The notes under the pieces were generated by a model that had not been told where the DNA came from, did no database searches, and worked only from the letters and a program-made list of their open reading frames with translations. A program made the position numbers and the translations under genes. Below, piece after piece: positions 1-11,989 of a DNA stretch of 64,000 nucleotides (positions within the stretch are counted from its first letter, which is position 1; each line of letters begins with the position of its first letter). This DNA is from Peronospora farinosa (taxonomy: Eukaryota; Oomycota; Peronosporomycetes; Peronosporales; Peronosporaceae), in contig CANTFK010000985.1 in assembly GCA_947646735.1 (NCBI GenBank), forward strand, positions 248,001 through 312,000, read 5' to 3'.

Positions 1-1
1 A

Positions 2-1951
2 TCAAGTGGGCGCGTCACCGTAAGTCGTGATGCGCAGTTTATGGAAGACGTCTTCGACGGTGGTAGATCTGTCCAAGAACAAGCGGTCACTGATCTCAAC
101 GAGGAATTGAGTACGGACCATGAAGATACGGATGACGCTATGAATGAAGATGAAGACGTTGAGAACGTCCAAACGACAGACTTCGCGCCTGGCGACAAAA
201 GACATCCAAGAACACAATCTCTTGATCAAGCAACGGAAATTCCGAGTTCGAAGCGACAAAACATGTCGGCAATTGCTGAAGGAGATTTTGAGGCGGCATT
301 CGTTGTGGATTCAGTGGGAGAAATGCCGACCACGCACAGGTCGGCGATGGAATCCATCAACTCTGTGAAATGGGAAGAAGCGTGCGACTCCGAAATCAAC
401 TCGCTGCTCAAGAACAAGACATGGGATCTTGTTCAGCTTCCCAAAGGTCGCAAAGCAATCGGCTGCAGATGGGTATTTCGTGTCAAAGAAAACAAGGATG
501 GACAAATTGAGCGGTTCAAGGCACGCCTGGTTGCAAAAGGATTCTCGCAAAAGTTCGGTATTGACTATGAAGAAACATTCGCGCCTGTGGCAAAGTTCAC
601 GTCAATCCGAATCGTGCTAAGTCTTGCGGCGAAGTATGATCTTACCGTGCACCAGATGGACGTCAAGACTGCTTTTCTCAATGGTGAGCTGGACGAAGAC
701 ATTTACATGATTCAGCCTGAAGGTTACGTCAAGGACAGCAATACCAACCTCGTGTGCAAGCTCAATCGATCGCTGTACGGACTGAAGCAATCGCCGCGCA
801 TGTGGAACAAGACCATTGACGAGTTCATGCTGAAGCTTGGTTTGAAGAAATGTGAATCGGACCACTGCATCTACACGAAACGCGACGGTGAAGCCATAAT
901 CTTCGTCGCACTCTATGTGGACGACTTGGTACTTGCAAGCAGCAGTGACAAGATGCTCAATACAGTAAAGGACGCCTTGAGTGATCGATTTGAGATGACC
1001 AACTTGGGTAAGCTCAACTTCTTTCTTGGCATGGAAATCGATCAAGAACGTGGAAAGGTATCGATGCGTCAGACCAAGTTTGCCAAGGACGTTTTGACTA
1101 AGTTTGGCATGGACAACAGCAATCCAGTCAAGACACCACAAGATCCAGGACTCAAATTGGCGAAGTCCATGTGCGAGGATGGGTGCAATCACAGCGACAC
1201 AATGGCAAATGTGCCCTACCGAAGTGCTGTTGGTTGCCTCATGTACCTTATGGTTGGCACGCGTCCCGACCTTGCCGCTGCAGTGGGAGTCCTCAGCCAA
1301 TTTGCAGCAGATCCATGTCCTACACATTGGCAAGCGCTAAAGCGGGTATTTCGGTACATTCAAGGCACGAAGACCTACGGCATCGAGTTCACGGCGGATG
1401 GCGATGCTCTTACAGGCTATTCGGATGCAGACTGGGCAGGCGACACTGAGTCGCGCCGAAGTACAAGTGGCTACGCGTTCATGATGAACGGCGGGTGTAT
1501 CAGTTGGAGAAGCAAGAAACAAAAAACGGTGGCGCTGTCTTCAACGGAAGCTGAGTACATGGCACTATCGGAAGCTACTCAAGAGGCAGTTTGGTTGAAG
1601 GCCTTCCTATGCGAGCTTGGAGAAATGGCAAAGGACGAAGCGGTCAAGATCTACGAGGACAATCAAGGTTCGATAGCGTTGGCCAAGAATCCCGAGTTTC
1701 ACAAGCGCACCAAGCACATCGACATACGATACCACTTCGTACGCGAGAAGGTGGAAGATGGCCAAGTTGTGCTACAGTATGTGTCAACACTTGACATGCT
1801 GGCCGACCTCATGACGAAGCCAATTCCCGGCCCACAGTTCAGTACGCTCCGAAGCAAACTTGGCATTATGGCATCATCGGCTGTCGAGTCGAGTGGGAGT
1901 GTTGTCAATATGACTCCTCGACCAGCTGCGATACTATCGTCATTCCAGTGA
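2..1951 (+). mobile_element. Ty1/Copia retrotransposon polyprotein, 3' half (integrase tail, reverse transcriptase, RNase H)
   Basis: The reading frame is open from the first bases of the window, so the 5' part (gag, protease, integrase core) lies outside. It has the standard Copia order: a variable linker, the start of the RT with KARLVAKGFSQ and then the QMDVKTAFLNG block, the catalytic YVDDL motif near residue 295, the SLYGLKQSPR block, and an RNase H region with DADWAGD, then ALSSTEAEYMALSEA and the KHIDIRYHFVRE block. It ends with the usual Copia tail (LADLMTKPIPGPQF). There is no internal stop or frameshift over about 650 codons, so this copy is younger than every other element in the window. 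The stop at 1949-1951 lies inside the first unit of a 24-bp tandem duplication that leads into LTR-like DNA. The copy may still be, or recently have been, mobile. That cannot be judged without the 5' half. Confidence 0.95.
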
Positions 1952-2135
1952 TTGGATGCAGTTGAAGTTCGGTGATTGGATGCAGTTGAAGTTTGGATCA
2001 AGTAGAGTGTATCCAGAGGGTAAACATTAGGCTTAGAGTAGCGTAAGCGAACTAAGGACCAAATGAATCACTTTGCGTTTTGCATTAAAACAATCAAGCA
2101 CTTCCAACCTATCCAAGATCTTTAGTGATAACTCC
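1948..2135 (+). repeat. Copia 3' end / LTR-like sequence with a 24-bp tandem duplication
   Basis: Two copies of a 24-bp unit beginning GTGATTGGATGCAGTTGAAG lie at 1948-1971 and 1972-1995. The DNA that follows, to about 2135, matches the reverse complement of 11,340-11,560 (shared blocks such as AGAGGGTAAACATTAGGCTT and GAATCACTTTGCGTTTTGCA). This marks it as the 3' end and LTR of the upstream element. The exact LTR boundary is not certain. Confidence 0.7.
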
Positions 2136-2279
2136 CGCACCCAGATGATCGAATGGAGATATACTCGGGGTCGAACAAAAGGCCTTATAGTACCTTCACG
2201 TTATCTCGTCTACTCACGAATGGTGGTTTTAGCGATGAGAGGATTAATCTACCCCTTTTGGCTAATAAATCGCCGGTGG

Positions 2280-3156
2280 ATAGCGAACAAGATGATCCGG
2301 ACCCTAAACGTTAATCTGTTGACGATTACGAAATCTTGCTTTCTGCTACTGATGTACCTATATATTTACGAGAAGAGTTACAGTCAATGGACGCAGAAAA
2401 GTGAAAGCAGCAATTCAAGCAGAGATTGAGCTCAGCACAAGAACCACAAATGGGATGCTGTCTACCGTCCTCCAGGTGTCAAGCTCATTGGTCACAAGTG
2501 GGTATTTGGGTACAAGTCCGATGAAAACGGTGATATTGTTCGTTACAAAGCGCGTTTGGTTGCCCTCGGATATCTTCAAACGCATATTTTTGATTACTTC
2601 GACACATATTTACCTGTTGCATGCTTAAATACGATTCTTGTGTTTTGTCTGTTTGTTGCAGTATGCAATATGCAATATGTAATCCGGCAATTTGACGTGG
2701 AAACGGCGATTTGGAAGAAGATGTTTACATAGAGGCACCCCATGGAGTTGAAATTGCACCTGGAATGGTGTGCAAACTACGACGCAGATTATATGGGTTG
2801 ATACAAGCGGATGCGGTTTGGCACAAGAAAACATGCTCTGTGTTTTTGGCCATGAGCTTCGTACAATGTCGAGCAGAAACATGTCTTTTTAGTCGACGCA
2901 AATGTGCAAACAATAAGTCACCCACATACATACAAGTCGGCGATAAGTATTGCGACGAATCAGGAATATACACCAAGAGCTAAGCACATTGACCTTAGAA
3001 TGCATTTTATTTCGATACCACATTGAGCAAGGTGAGATCCAGCTCAAACATGTTCCGTCAGCTATGCAACTTGCTGATTACCTAACAGAGCCACTTGAGG
3101 CTCCGCAATTGGTGCGACTACGCGATGAAAGTGAAATTCGCGAGAGTGAAAGTTGA
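2280..3156 (+). pseudogene. Decayed Copia polyprotein fragment
   Basis: Translated pieces in changing plus-strand frames give recognisable Copia RT: a HKWVFGYKSDENG block followed by YKARLVALGY, then IRQFDVETA, then VCKLRRRLYGL, and near 2950-3150 the RNase H/C-terminal blocks AKHIDLRMHF and LADYLTEPLEAPQL. Frame changes occur near 2420, 2700 and 2960, and part of the RT core (including the YVDDL block) is missing. This is a dead copy from a different lineage than the element at 2-1951, since the two sequences differ strongly. Confidence 0.85.
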
Positions 3157-3299
3157 AGTGGAGTGTAGAGGATCACGAATTACGACAGTGACGTATGTGT
3201 CGTGTAAAGGGCAACCTGGTCTTCGAATGATCTGGATTGAGTGATCCGTTTAAGTATGGATTTATATGTTCGTTTTAGTAATAGTTTGTCTCTTAATAC

Positions 3300-4508
3300 T
3301 ACTTTTCAATTGGCAGCACAGAGAAGTATTTGAGCTTTCGTTACAATACTCATGCGCTCGATCGCTTTACCTTTGTCGATGGCAACTGTGTCGTTGTCGT
3401 GGACTTGGTTTATGACCAACGGTCCTTGTTCCACGGTGTGCGTTTTGGCATGGAACTGCTGGGGTACGCATAGCATCACGTGGTCGCCCGGATTATAGAA
3501 ATAATTGAGGCGTTTATCATTCTCGCGGTCATTGTCTGCGATAATTGCGTCACAAGACGCTTCAAGAGGTAGCTCCAGCTGACATCATAGAGCTGAAGAG
3601 TGATCATAGCTTGCCCGAAGAGAAGCTGATCTAGAGAAGCATTGACAATGCTGTGATAGCTGGATCGCATGGCGAACGCAGCGTAGCGAATGGTTTTCTT
3701 CAAATTAGCTCCCTTGTGGCTACGGATTATGGCTAAAATATCAAGATGATCGCGTTCGAAAACTGCGTTGATCTGCGGGTTCTTGCTCGTGATTGGTTTT
3801 GTCTGTATTCCGTAGCTGCGGAGCTGGAATTCTTCACCGGTAATACTCTGTTCCTTGGTCGTATATAACTTTTTCAGGGCGCGAGTAGCGGCACAGCCAT
3901 AATGTATCGAAGCTCTAGGCTTTCGTCTAAGAGTGTTTGTCCGGCTGTAATCTCACTTCCAGCCAACGCAAAGAGTGGTCAATCATGTGATACGGTAGTA
4001 GCTATCCTCGTAGGAACCGATAAGTTCAACATGAACAGTGTCGAAGGGGTTCACCGTCTTGATTGTGTAAGGTGGCAATAATATGTAGTCTTGTTTTTTT
4101 TGCCTCCATGAACCTTGGCTTTTTTTGCAAACAAGACAGTCCTTGGTGATCGCGGCTTCCATACCTGGCCAGTATAACACCTGTCTCATCGTCTTGTACT
4201 GTCTTTATACCAGGGTGGCAGAGAGTCAGATGGTACTTACGATTAAGGTCCTCGCGGAAGCTATCGGGCACAATGACGCGTGTAGATACACAACTAGCGT
4301 ACCGCCAAGTAACGGTAGAAAACTTATAGTCGTGATTGTTGTTGCCTTTAAGGCAAGCTATCTTGGTCTTCTTTATCATGACGTCTTTATCTTGATGATC
4401 GCGAATCACCGTAGGACCATGCATAACGCATTCTGAATCATCAATGGCAGTACAAATCTCTTCCGCTCGCTGTAAGCTTAATGTATTGCCCATGTCGTCG
4501 AATCTCAT
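3300..4508 (-). pseudogene. Ty3/Gypsy integrase remnant
   Basis: Reading on the minus strand from 4508 downwards, the N-terminal integrase zinc-binding region is visible (HLTLCHPG followed by CLVCKK), then the start of the catalytic core (PFDTVHVELIG). From about 3700 the C-terminal part appears (AFAMRSSYHSIVNAS then LLFGQAM), and near 3300-3470 a terminal segment of the FHAKTHTVEQGP type. At least one frameshift lies near 4150, and most of the DDE core between 3980 and 3700 is missing. It is not functional. Confidence 0.85.
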
Positions 4509-4670
4509 CCGTCAAAAGGATTCAGCACCAACATTCTTGGTCACAATAACTGGATCGTAAACCTTGATCTTCATTTCCAACAATAAACTAGTATTTCTTG
4601 AACGCACAATGAACGCATCACATATTCTGTTTCTGCAGTGCTTAGAGATACACTGTTTTGTAATCATGAC

Positions 4671-4859
4671 TTAAAAATGACTGGACAATTGTTTATCATC
4701 ACCATCACTCCTGATGTAGAACGTCGATATATCGTTGTTACTTCCCCATTCAGCATCACTGAATGCACTCAGCTTCAGCCACCTGACTTCATAGCAGATT
4801 CCATTTGTTGCAGTCGACTTTAGGTAGCGCAGTACACGAATAATCGCATTCCAGGGCAC
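4671..4859 (-). pseudogene. Short Copia RNase H fragment
   Basis: The minus-strand frame gives AIIRVLRYLKSTATNG and then FSDAEWGSNN, the RT-RNase H junction of Copia elements. The next minus-strand remnant, upstream of it, contains the same part of the protein, so this is a separate truncated copy. No other part of it is recognisable between 4860 and 5300. Confidence 0.7.
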
Positions 4860-5339
4860 TACACTTGGCTTCTCCAGATGCCGACTCAGTTGACCTACCG
4901 CGAACGCAATATGCTTGTTCCAGTTGCCAAATATAGAAGTAATCCCATTAGAGATCGATACGGACGATTCTCCATTTTTGAGTCCTTTTCTTCACATTTG
5001 ACCATGTTTTGACCTTCCACACTCGGATTGTATTATTGATTTAACGGTGGGATGTTTTCCAAAGAAGGTTTTTGAAGGGTGAGTTTTATTTACCAACACT
5101 ATGTGTGTCCATACTACTAGCACCCTGATCTGCAGCCGCTCCTTGCTCCTGCGCGATGTTAGCACGATATGTGCTCATCTTACGTCTTTTCTGTCGCCTG
5201 CAAACCAAAATATACAAAACAAAAGACAACCATGGGAAACGGCAGTTTCTTGATGGCTTGAGACCTGGTAGCAAGTTATTCAGTAAAATACCGTTTTCCA
5301 ACACTCCTCCCCAGGTCTCATGCCGATTTCAGCCAGACG

Positions 5340-7028
5340 ATAGTACGAAAAGCTTGAAGTCGAGGTGCTGGAAGTGAATTAGTCAGCATGTCAGCCAGAA
5401 TGCGGTGCGTATTCACGTCGGTCGGTTTAATGGCGCCATGCTTGTGGTTATCACCAATAATCTATAGGCGGACGTCCACATGCTTTGTCTGGCTTGAGCT
5501 TGCTTCATCCTTCACTCGTTTGATAGCAGCTTGGTTGTCCATTTTCATGATAATTGGAAGCGCAAACTGAAATTTAAGTTCTCCAGCCAACTCTTCTAAA
5601 CCGAGAATCTTTTTGGCGCCAATAGACGCAGTCACATATTACGATTCAGCGGTCGATAACGCCACTGCCGTTTGCTTCTTGCAATGCCACTCCACAATCA
5701 CTCCATCAATCCGAACAATTTCGCCACTTACGGACTTCCTGTCTTTCTTATCTCCAGCAAATCCAGCATTAGTACAATATTTGATGCGTAGCGGTATATT
5801 GGGGCCACCGTTGCAATTCATAGCTAATTCGAGATCAGCAATTTCAGTCGAGTAGCGCACGATACATTTCGCTAGCTTTAAATCTTTGATGGTTGGTGCG
5901 TGTGCACGTCGAGAAGCATGGTGTACAGCAAACGATATGGCCGGTCTTGTGCAGCGAGAAAGCCAAAGAAAACTTCTAAGCAGCGACTGAAATGTCTTGA
6001 TAGTTGTACCAGGACCAATGGCTGGCAGTAGCGATCGTCCTTCAGATTTATTATCATTCAAAAGGTCTCCTCCCATCGTAGCTCGCACTGAGTTCGCTTT
6101 TTTGAGTCCGTTCTTGGACAGGAATTTATAGAAAGTTGATCTTTACCAATCTTGTACCCTGACTCGGCATCATAGTGTACACGCATTCCAAGGAATTTCT
6201 CGGCGAGTCTAAAAAATTTCAGCTCAAGGCACGCCATCTGCGAAAAGAAAGCGTCCACACGCTGGGTACTGGCTCCAGTCACCAAGAGATCATCCACATA
6301 GGTTCCGACAATAGTATTCCTATCCTTGTCGGACTTAAACTATCCGTTATGCATTGCACGGACCCAATTTTTGTCAGCGTTGCCTGTAGAAATTGGTGTC
6401 ACATACTTCCAGCCTGCTTAAAGCCATACAGGATTCTATAAACAAAGTGATAGATTCTTGGCGGTATCCACGCCATACTCGGGTAGCTTCTCTGACGAAG
6501 AATTTATTCCATCAGGAATGTGAAGACGTAATCCACTCCATCTTCTTTAGCAACGCGCACGTAAGCAGTTGGCACGTCAAAATGCCTGGCTGGTGTACGC
6601 CAAATTCTCGCAATAGCCAATATAGCCTTTGCACTTGTCATGTCTAACACCGAGGCAAAGGTCCGCAAAAAATTCACACCGAGCACCTATCCATTACCAC
6701 ACGCAACAAGTCTTGCTTTGTAACGTTCAATTCTCCCTTCATTCGTGCCTCTTTTCTGTTTACACCCACTAAGTATGCAAACGTGGCGCTTCAGATTCGC
6801 CTTTGACCATTATTCATGTATGTTCGCACGCAAGGCTGTTAGCTCTTCCAATTTACGCTCCCGTGAATCCTTGTCGGGACTGCACATCGCCTCGCAATAA
6901 TTCTTCGGATCAGGCAGATGCGCAAAGTCGGCTTGAAAAACTTGCGATACGGCAGCAACGACTGTATTCACCACATCACTAGATGCTGGCGAGTTGTCCA
7001 TCTGAACGGCAATTGTGACTGCGTTCAC
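5340..7028 (-). pseudogene. Decayed Copia polyprotein (pre-RT linker through RNase H tail)
   Basis: On the minus strand the order is: linker near 7028-6810 (ending KLEELTALRANI), RT start near 6686-6500 (FDVPTAYVRV), the catalytic-motif neighbourhood at 6297 (MDDLLVTG) followed by FLGMRVHYD, then the RT-RNase H junction at 6088-5640 (TRPAISFAVHHASRRAH, then KQTAVALSTAES), and the RNase H tail at 5640-5380 (MKMDNQAAIK, then ILADMLTNSLPAPR). Breaks occur near 6490, 6060 and 5470. It belongs to a different Copia lineage from the element at 2-1951. Confidence 0.85.
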
Positions 7029-7220
7029 AAGCTCGCGCGATGGATGTAAAAAATTGAATCATTCAAGTTCGCCTTCGCATTTCGCAAAGATTTTCCCGAA
7101 GTACGATTAGACCGTCGTAAATCGTTCCCAATCGGTTCATCACACTGTTTATCCAAGCACAGGGCAGTTTAACTTCACAGCTGCCCACTTTGAGTCGCCA
7201 CAGTCACTCGACGATCTGAA

Positions 7221-8000
7221 CTAGCGTGCTGATCTTGGCGCATGCGCGCTAATTCTGCTGATTCCTTTCGGTCTCGTTACTTTATACCTCCTCCAATTGT
7301 TTACTGTCTTTGTCAGTAAGCGTCTTGACTTATTGGACATGGCGTGTAGTAATGACAATGCCATCACGAAGAAGCCACACACTAATCCTTTTGTCTCATC
7401 GCCAGGCCACTTTGATACGAATATCTCCACTATTAAGCTTATGGTGGCGCCTGATGAAGTCTTTATAGTGGCTAAATGTTGTGCCGGCATGAATGTCACC
7501 CAATGGACAGGAAATGAGTTTATTCTGCTAAAATGCCTCAGAGCGAAATTGACGACATTGTCTCGAAATGCTTGGCCTGTAAGATGCTTCCCAAAGAGAG
7601 GTCTGTTAGACCACTTCGGCACTCCTTTTAATCCTATTCGATAACGGGAAAATCACTCTCCACAGTAGACGTGCCAGCAAATGCAGTGGCCAGACATCCA
7701 CAGAATGCCTTGAGGTGCTTGAAGCATTATTGCACGTAGTTCCAGCCAACTACAAATGTAGTCTTGAAGTCGCATTGATACAGTACCTGCTTCAAAGAAG
7801 GCTCGTGATTGTAAGCGGCTTGCAAATCTTGAAAAATTATGCTCAATAAGCTCTGTATACTGCAGGTTTTAACAGGAGGACAAACGATCCTACTTTTTGT
7901 GGATAATGTCGTTGAACTCTCGACCGCGCAGTCTCACAAGCTGATGTTGCAGAACAGGCAGCATGGTTCCAGCAGCATCGTTTTTTTATTCTCGTTTTGC
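7221..8000 (-). other. Unidentified decayed coding-like stretch
   Basis: The minus strand is open from 7622 to 7221 (133 codons), and the same reading continues upstream with few stops to about 8000. The plus strand is open over 7297-7644. I recognise no family in either direction. It sits between Copia and Gypsy remnants, so an unidentified mobile-element fragment is the likeliest reading. Between 8000 and 8910 there are only short open stretches (8118-8429 minus, 8215-8484 and 8668-8859 plus) with no recognisable product. Confidence 0.25.
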
Positions 8001-8917
8001 CACAATGTTAGCTAGACACCAATCATTTCGGCGAAGGAAAGGGCGATGTTCTTGACAACGGCTGTCATTTCGTGGGCCCCAATCTCTTCTATGGCCGCTC
8101 AAACATAGTCGCTAAAATCAATCTATACATCTATGACATTTTTTTAGCTTAATAAAAATACTTCTCATCCTGCGAAAGGACAGAGAAGCTAAGGTCGATA
8201 GCGTCGACATCTGCTTGCCCACAATCTCTGAAGCGCTGAACCAAGAAATGTGTCCTGTGTTTCCTTCGACCTCAAGATGCCTTCGCGTTGCTGAGAAACG
8301 AGGGTCGTCAAGCCTTCGAGAGATGGTCGTCTCGCTCATAGCTTTTGCGACAAAGATGATGATCACCCACCAGGTGAGTGGTGGTGCACAAGAAGGATTT
8401 TTCTCACCAAGGTACGCTCGTGCTGCCACTCAATGCTTCCGAAACCAATTAGCAACCTACACCAAATTTCAGAACATTGAATGAATACAATCGAAGCTGT
8501 ACCTTGGACATTGATTTTCATTAAGTGTCAGCAACTTTTTGGGCCTTCGTTTTCATTTCATTGATTAGGTTCTTCTGTCTTCGTAAGTACGAGATGAGGA
8601 AGGTCATTGGAGAGTAGAACTACTCATCCGACAAACGCTTGAAAAATCGCTGCAGAATAATATCCAGTTGGCGCAGACCACATCAAAGACAAAAGATACC
8701 AGGCTTCGCGACATGCTTGAAGCGAGTGGCGACGCCTTTCACTTTTCCGGTGATCTTTCGTTTACCGTCTGTCGAGATGGAAACAAAAAGATCTTACCAA
8801 TGAGGAAAGATGGCGTCTACTGCATTACAGCATGCATAAAATCTTCTTTTCCAGTGTGACTGCTGAACATCGGGATAGCTAGAAATGGAGCAAAGAATCT
8901 CGGAGCGGACGAATAGC

Positions 8918-9513
8918 CTAATGCGGATGCGGATGTTCAGGTACAACGTGAACATGTGAGTAGACATGTCCATGGCAATTCAACACTTTCAAGGCTACTT
9001 GGGACTGGATAGGGCTTGGCGTGGTCGGGCTTGTAGTCAGGCGATATAGGCAATACGTAATCGTCAAATGACCATCGTAAAGCCTTTTTAACTGAGAAGA
9101 TAAGAGAATTATTGACAAGATGGTCGGATATCGTGTCAGGCATAAAGTATTCGGGGCTCTTTGCAGTTCTCCTTGCTCTCGTCGAGAAATTTATGATCGT
9201 TTATTCGGGAGACGATGACATGCCGGTGTTCAGGTGAGCATATTGACCATCTCACTGAATCGCTATTTTCTTGAAACTAAGCACAATACCTAATTCATTC
9301 ATGATGTCACGACCGATCACCATAGCGTCTTGGATCTGTTTCGAAACTTCGAATCTGGGCTGACTGCTTGAGGAAAGGAAAGCGAAACTGCACGATTATT
9401 TTACCATCAGTAATGATGTGGCGGAGTGGGTTCGTAAAGCTGTATGATGAGACCCTAAACCACTCACTGTGCCGGAATGCCCACTGTCGGAAGGGGGTAC
9501 TCCGATGCCGCAT
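8918..9513 (-). pseudogene. Ty3/Gypsy protease / pre-RT remnant
   Basis: Minus-strand pieces match the Gypsy copy at 34,060-34,880. Near 9513-9300 there is an aspartic-protease tail related to the FRFTQLKPESVITHRF segment of that copy, and near 9070-9000 the pre-RT linker (ISPDYKPDHAKPYPVP, equivalent to the AKPYPIP linker at about 34,090). Frames change and stops intervene. With the gag remnant at 10,640-11,325 it probably derives from one element split by the insertion or expansion of the DNA between. Confidence 0.65.
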
Positions 9514-9739
9514 ATGGACCTTCTCTCACCTTGTGTACCCGTCGGCTGGCATTTTGCACTTTTCGGAAGACTTGGTGAGGATGTAGATATCTGCCTTGAT
9601 GGAGGTAGACCTGGGTGCCTCGAGTGGATATCCTTCACTCGGTGGGCCGGAAGGTGGCCACTCGATCGACCTTGTAGAAAGAAAATGGAGCTTGTCGTCC
9701 CTGGCCTTTTTCTTCTTGTTTCAGGGGTATTAACCGCCT

Positions 9740-10105
9740 GACCTTTACTTTGATCCCGGACCGTGAGGTTAGGGAGACCTATTCTGATAAAGGGTCTTTG
9801 GGGGTGTTGCTACTCGAACGAGATCACAGGCCATATATATCCTGGAGCTCTATTCGCACTTGAACTTCGCTACACAACTGTCTTCACGGGGGGGCCAAAA
9901 TATATCCCTTCCCGGAACAGTGAGTAACTTAGAGCAAGTTCTTCTTAGGTGAAGGAGTCGTGCCACGTAGATCGCGAATTAAGTAGTCTTTAATATAGTC
10001 CTACCTTTTTTAATTCCCTTATTCTATCCTATCCTGAAGCTCTGATTCCTTGCGTCGACGGGTCTGATCCTTGAGTAAACTGGCCAGGAGTGGCTAAAAC
10101 CCGAG
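9740..10105. other. Non-coding spacer without recognisable gene
   Basis: No supported reading frame is present. The sequence contains a GGCCAAAATATAT stretch near 9895 that resembles, on the minus strand, the TTTTGGCCCC leader sequence next to the Gypsy copy at about 35,900. It may therefore include part of a decayed Gypsy leader or LTR. Confidence 0.3.
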
Positions 10106-10109
10106 GTAC

Positions 10110-10300
10110 CCGGGTCGACCGAAGAGGGACCGAGTCTACCGACGAGGGGCCGAGGTCGACCGATGAGGGACCGGGTCTACTTATGGATCGAGGTCGAACC
10201 ATGAGGGGCCGAGGTCGACCGATGAGGGACCGGGTCGACCAACGAGGGACCCAGGTCTACCAATGATGGACCGGCCTTCCAAAGGGGACCGAGGTCGACT
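10110..10300. repeat. 21-bp minisatellite
   Basis: About nine diverged tandem copies of a 21-bp unit close to CCGAGGTCGACCGATGAGGGA, with alternating GTCGACC and GTCTACC variants. The 21-bp period keeps a reading frame open on the minus strand as a 7-residue repeat of PSLVDLG type, but there is no sign that it is expressed. It separates the gag and protease remnants of a Gypsy element. Confidence 0.85.
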
Positions 10301-10305
10301 CCTTC

Positions 10306-10325
10306 GGTACCGGTTAACCGGTACC
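10306..10325. repeat. Perfect 20-bp palindrome
   Basis: GGTACCGGTTAACCGGTACC reads identically on both strands. It lies directly after the minisatellite and is not part of the repeat unit. Confidence 0.9.
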
Positions 10326-10639
10326 CTGATACTGATTTTTTTTGTGGATCCTTAAAATTGATCTCCGCCAACGTTGCTTCCCCTCGAGGCCCCTGTCTCT
10401 CTGGTCTCTTCTCTTTGATACACGGTCTTTTATACTCCGAATACAACTGGCTTCTGCGGTCTCCATATCTCAAACAAACGCTTCACCACAGTAACCTCGC
10501 TGTAAATAGCTTAAAACTTTGTCGCCGACGCTACTTGTTTATGTCCCAGCTGAGCATTGGCCTGAAAATAGTACCTTGGTTTATAATGCCTAGCGATGCA
10601 CCACAATTGAGTGATGAATAAAAGGTGCCATTTACGTGT

Positions 10640-11325
10640 TTAAGCTGGACCTTGATCCGAAACGGAGTGAGATTGTTCTTGCGTTAAATTGTCGTTGATT
10701 AAACCGACGAGCTTAATTTCGCCTTGGCTGTCGTGTGACCCATGTTCGTATCTTAGATACTTTTTCTCGCTCGAGGCTCGTGACTTTGGCTCGAAAAGCT
10801 TGTACACCTCGCGCTTCTTCTTGAGGTCAAAGCAATCCCCGATTTTTTTAGAATTTGTCTTGTGGTACGAGCACCACTTCCCGTCATCTTGATGCTGCAT
10901 AGTTCTTTTCTTGCCGTGTAGGGAACCCTGTCGGTGTTGGCACTGCTCACATGAGTCTTGGGGCCCTTCGCGCTAGTCACGTCGATTCTTGCGGTAGTTT
11001 GACGGGCGTTGATGGTCGCGACCACCGTTACTTCTTACATTGAAATTACCTTGACCATTTGGTCGCTCACAGCTAGTCTGCTTTCCGCCTTTATTAAGGC
11101 GTTCGAAGTCAATGGTAGGGTTGGTCATAGTTTCGTACGAAACTCCACAAAATGAGATCTTGACTTGCCGATTCGATGGCATAGCACGATAGAAGTAGCA
11201 ACATTGCTGAAGCTCCGACTTTTTTTGCGCATCCTGGTGCAACTCGCCGTACATTTGTGAAAGTTTTTGCAGACGTGCTGCGCAGCGTTTCACCGTTCCA
11301 TCGCGGCGCTTGGTGTCGGTCCATA
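10640..11325 (-). pseudogene. Ty3/Gypsy gag remnant
   Basis: The minus strand from about 11,325 encodes gag-like fragments in shifting frames, ending near 10,890-10,640 with KWCSYHKTNS, then DCFDLKKK and IKLVGLIND. The Gypsy copy at 34,750-34,960 has the matching HHKTQSH and KLIGLVQHTL segments just before its protease. Frameshifts are present near 10,980 and 10,890. Not functional. Confidence 0.7.
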
Positions 11326-11329
11326 GCTC

Positions 11330-11640
11330 CTTATCTAAATCTTCACTGTAGCCCGCTGGAACTAAAGGTTATTGGAGAGGTTGAAAGTGCTTGAGTGGTT
11401 TATTGCAAAACGCAAAGTGATTCATATGGTCCTTAGTTCGCTACACTACTCTAAGCCTAATGTTTACCCTCTGGATTCACTCTACTTGATTCATGATTTG
11501 CTGCAGCCAATCAGAGCCTGAGCCCAGCTTCAACTGCATCCAATCACAGGAATGACGGTAGTATCGCGACTGATGGTCATACCGGTATCTTATCGGTATA
11601 CCGCAGCTGGTCGAGGAGTCGTATTGACAACAGGAACAAG
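11330..11640 (-). mobile_element. Antisense Copia 3' end / LTR remnant
   Basis: The reverse complement is collinear with 1890-2110. It keeps the end of the polyprotein region (GACTCCTCGACCAGCTGCG), then the GATTGGATGCAGTTGAAG unit and the block AGAGGGTAAACATTAGGCTT, and on through GAATCACTTTGCGTTTTGCA. A diverged second copy of the GATTGG unit is also present. It is therefore a truncated relative of the element at the window start, inserted in the opposite direction beside Gypsy gag. Confidence 0.85.
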
Positions 11641-11752
11641 GAGTAATCCGATCTCACGGTAGAAGCCTTCAAATGTGATTCCTTTGTCGGAAGCTTTACT
11701 GACGTGCGCTCTACTTCGCGCAAGAGATCACCGTCAACTAGCGTGAGCAGAG

Positions 11753-11986
11753 TTAATCAGAGCCCCAGCTTTTTACTTTAGCAAGGCTTTTGAGCTTCAT
11801 GGTCCACGGGAGCCAGTTCTTCGCTGAGTCATGGCGAAAGCGCTTTATCTTCATCTTAGCGATATCAGTTCGTGTGGTCGCACTTTCTTGGCACGTCACT
11901 GACGTAATCATCGTCAATATTCCATACCATGCTGGAGGCAATGGGATTCTCGATCCGCATTGTTGACGTTTGTCTTGGACGGCCAA
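11753..11986 (-). pseudogene. Possible Copia gag N-terminal fragment
   Basis: The last 30 codons of a short minus-strand frame (a run ending NWLPWTMKLKSLAKV) resemble the start of Copia gag proteins, where a W-x-x-x-L/M-K pattern is common. It lies just upstream, in the element's own direction, of the Copia 3' end at 11,640-11,330. It fits an internally deleted Copia copy. The similarity is weak. Confidence 0.35.
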
Positions 11987-11989
11987 ATC

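Noticed and set aside
617..1333. Open frame of 238 codons on the minus strand
   Set aside because: It is a shadow of the Copia RT/RNase H frame on the other strand, with no family resemblance.
10177..10473. 98-codon minus-strand frame with PSLVDLG repeats
   Set aside because: Open only because the minisatellite period is 21 bp; no start context or flanking domain.
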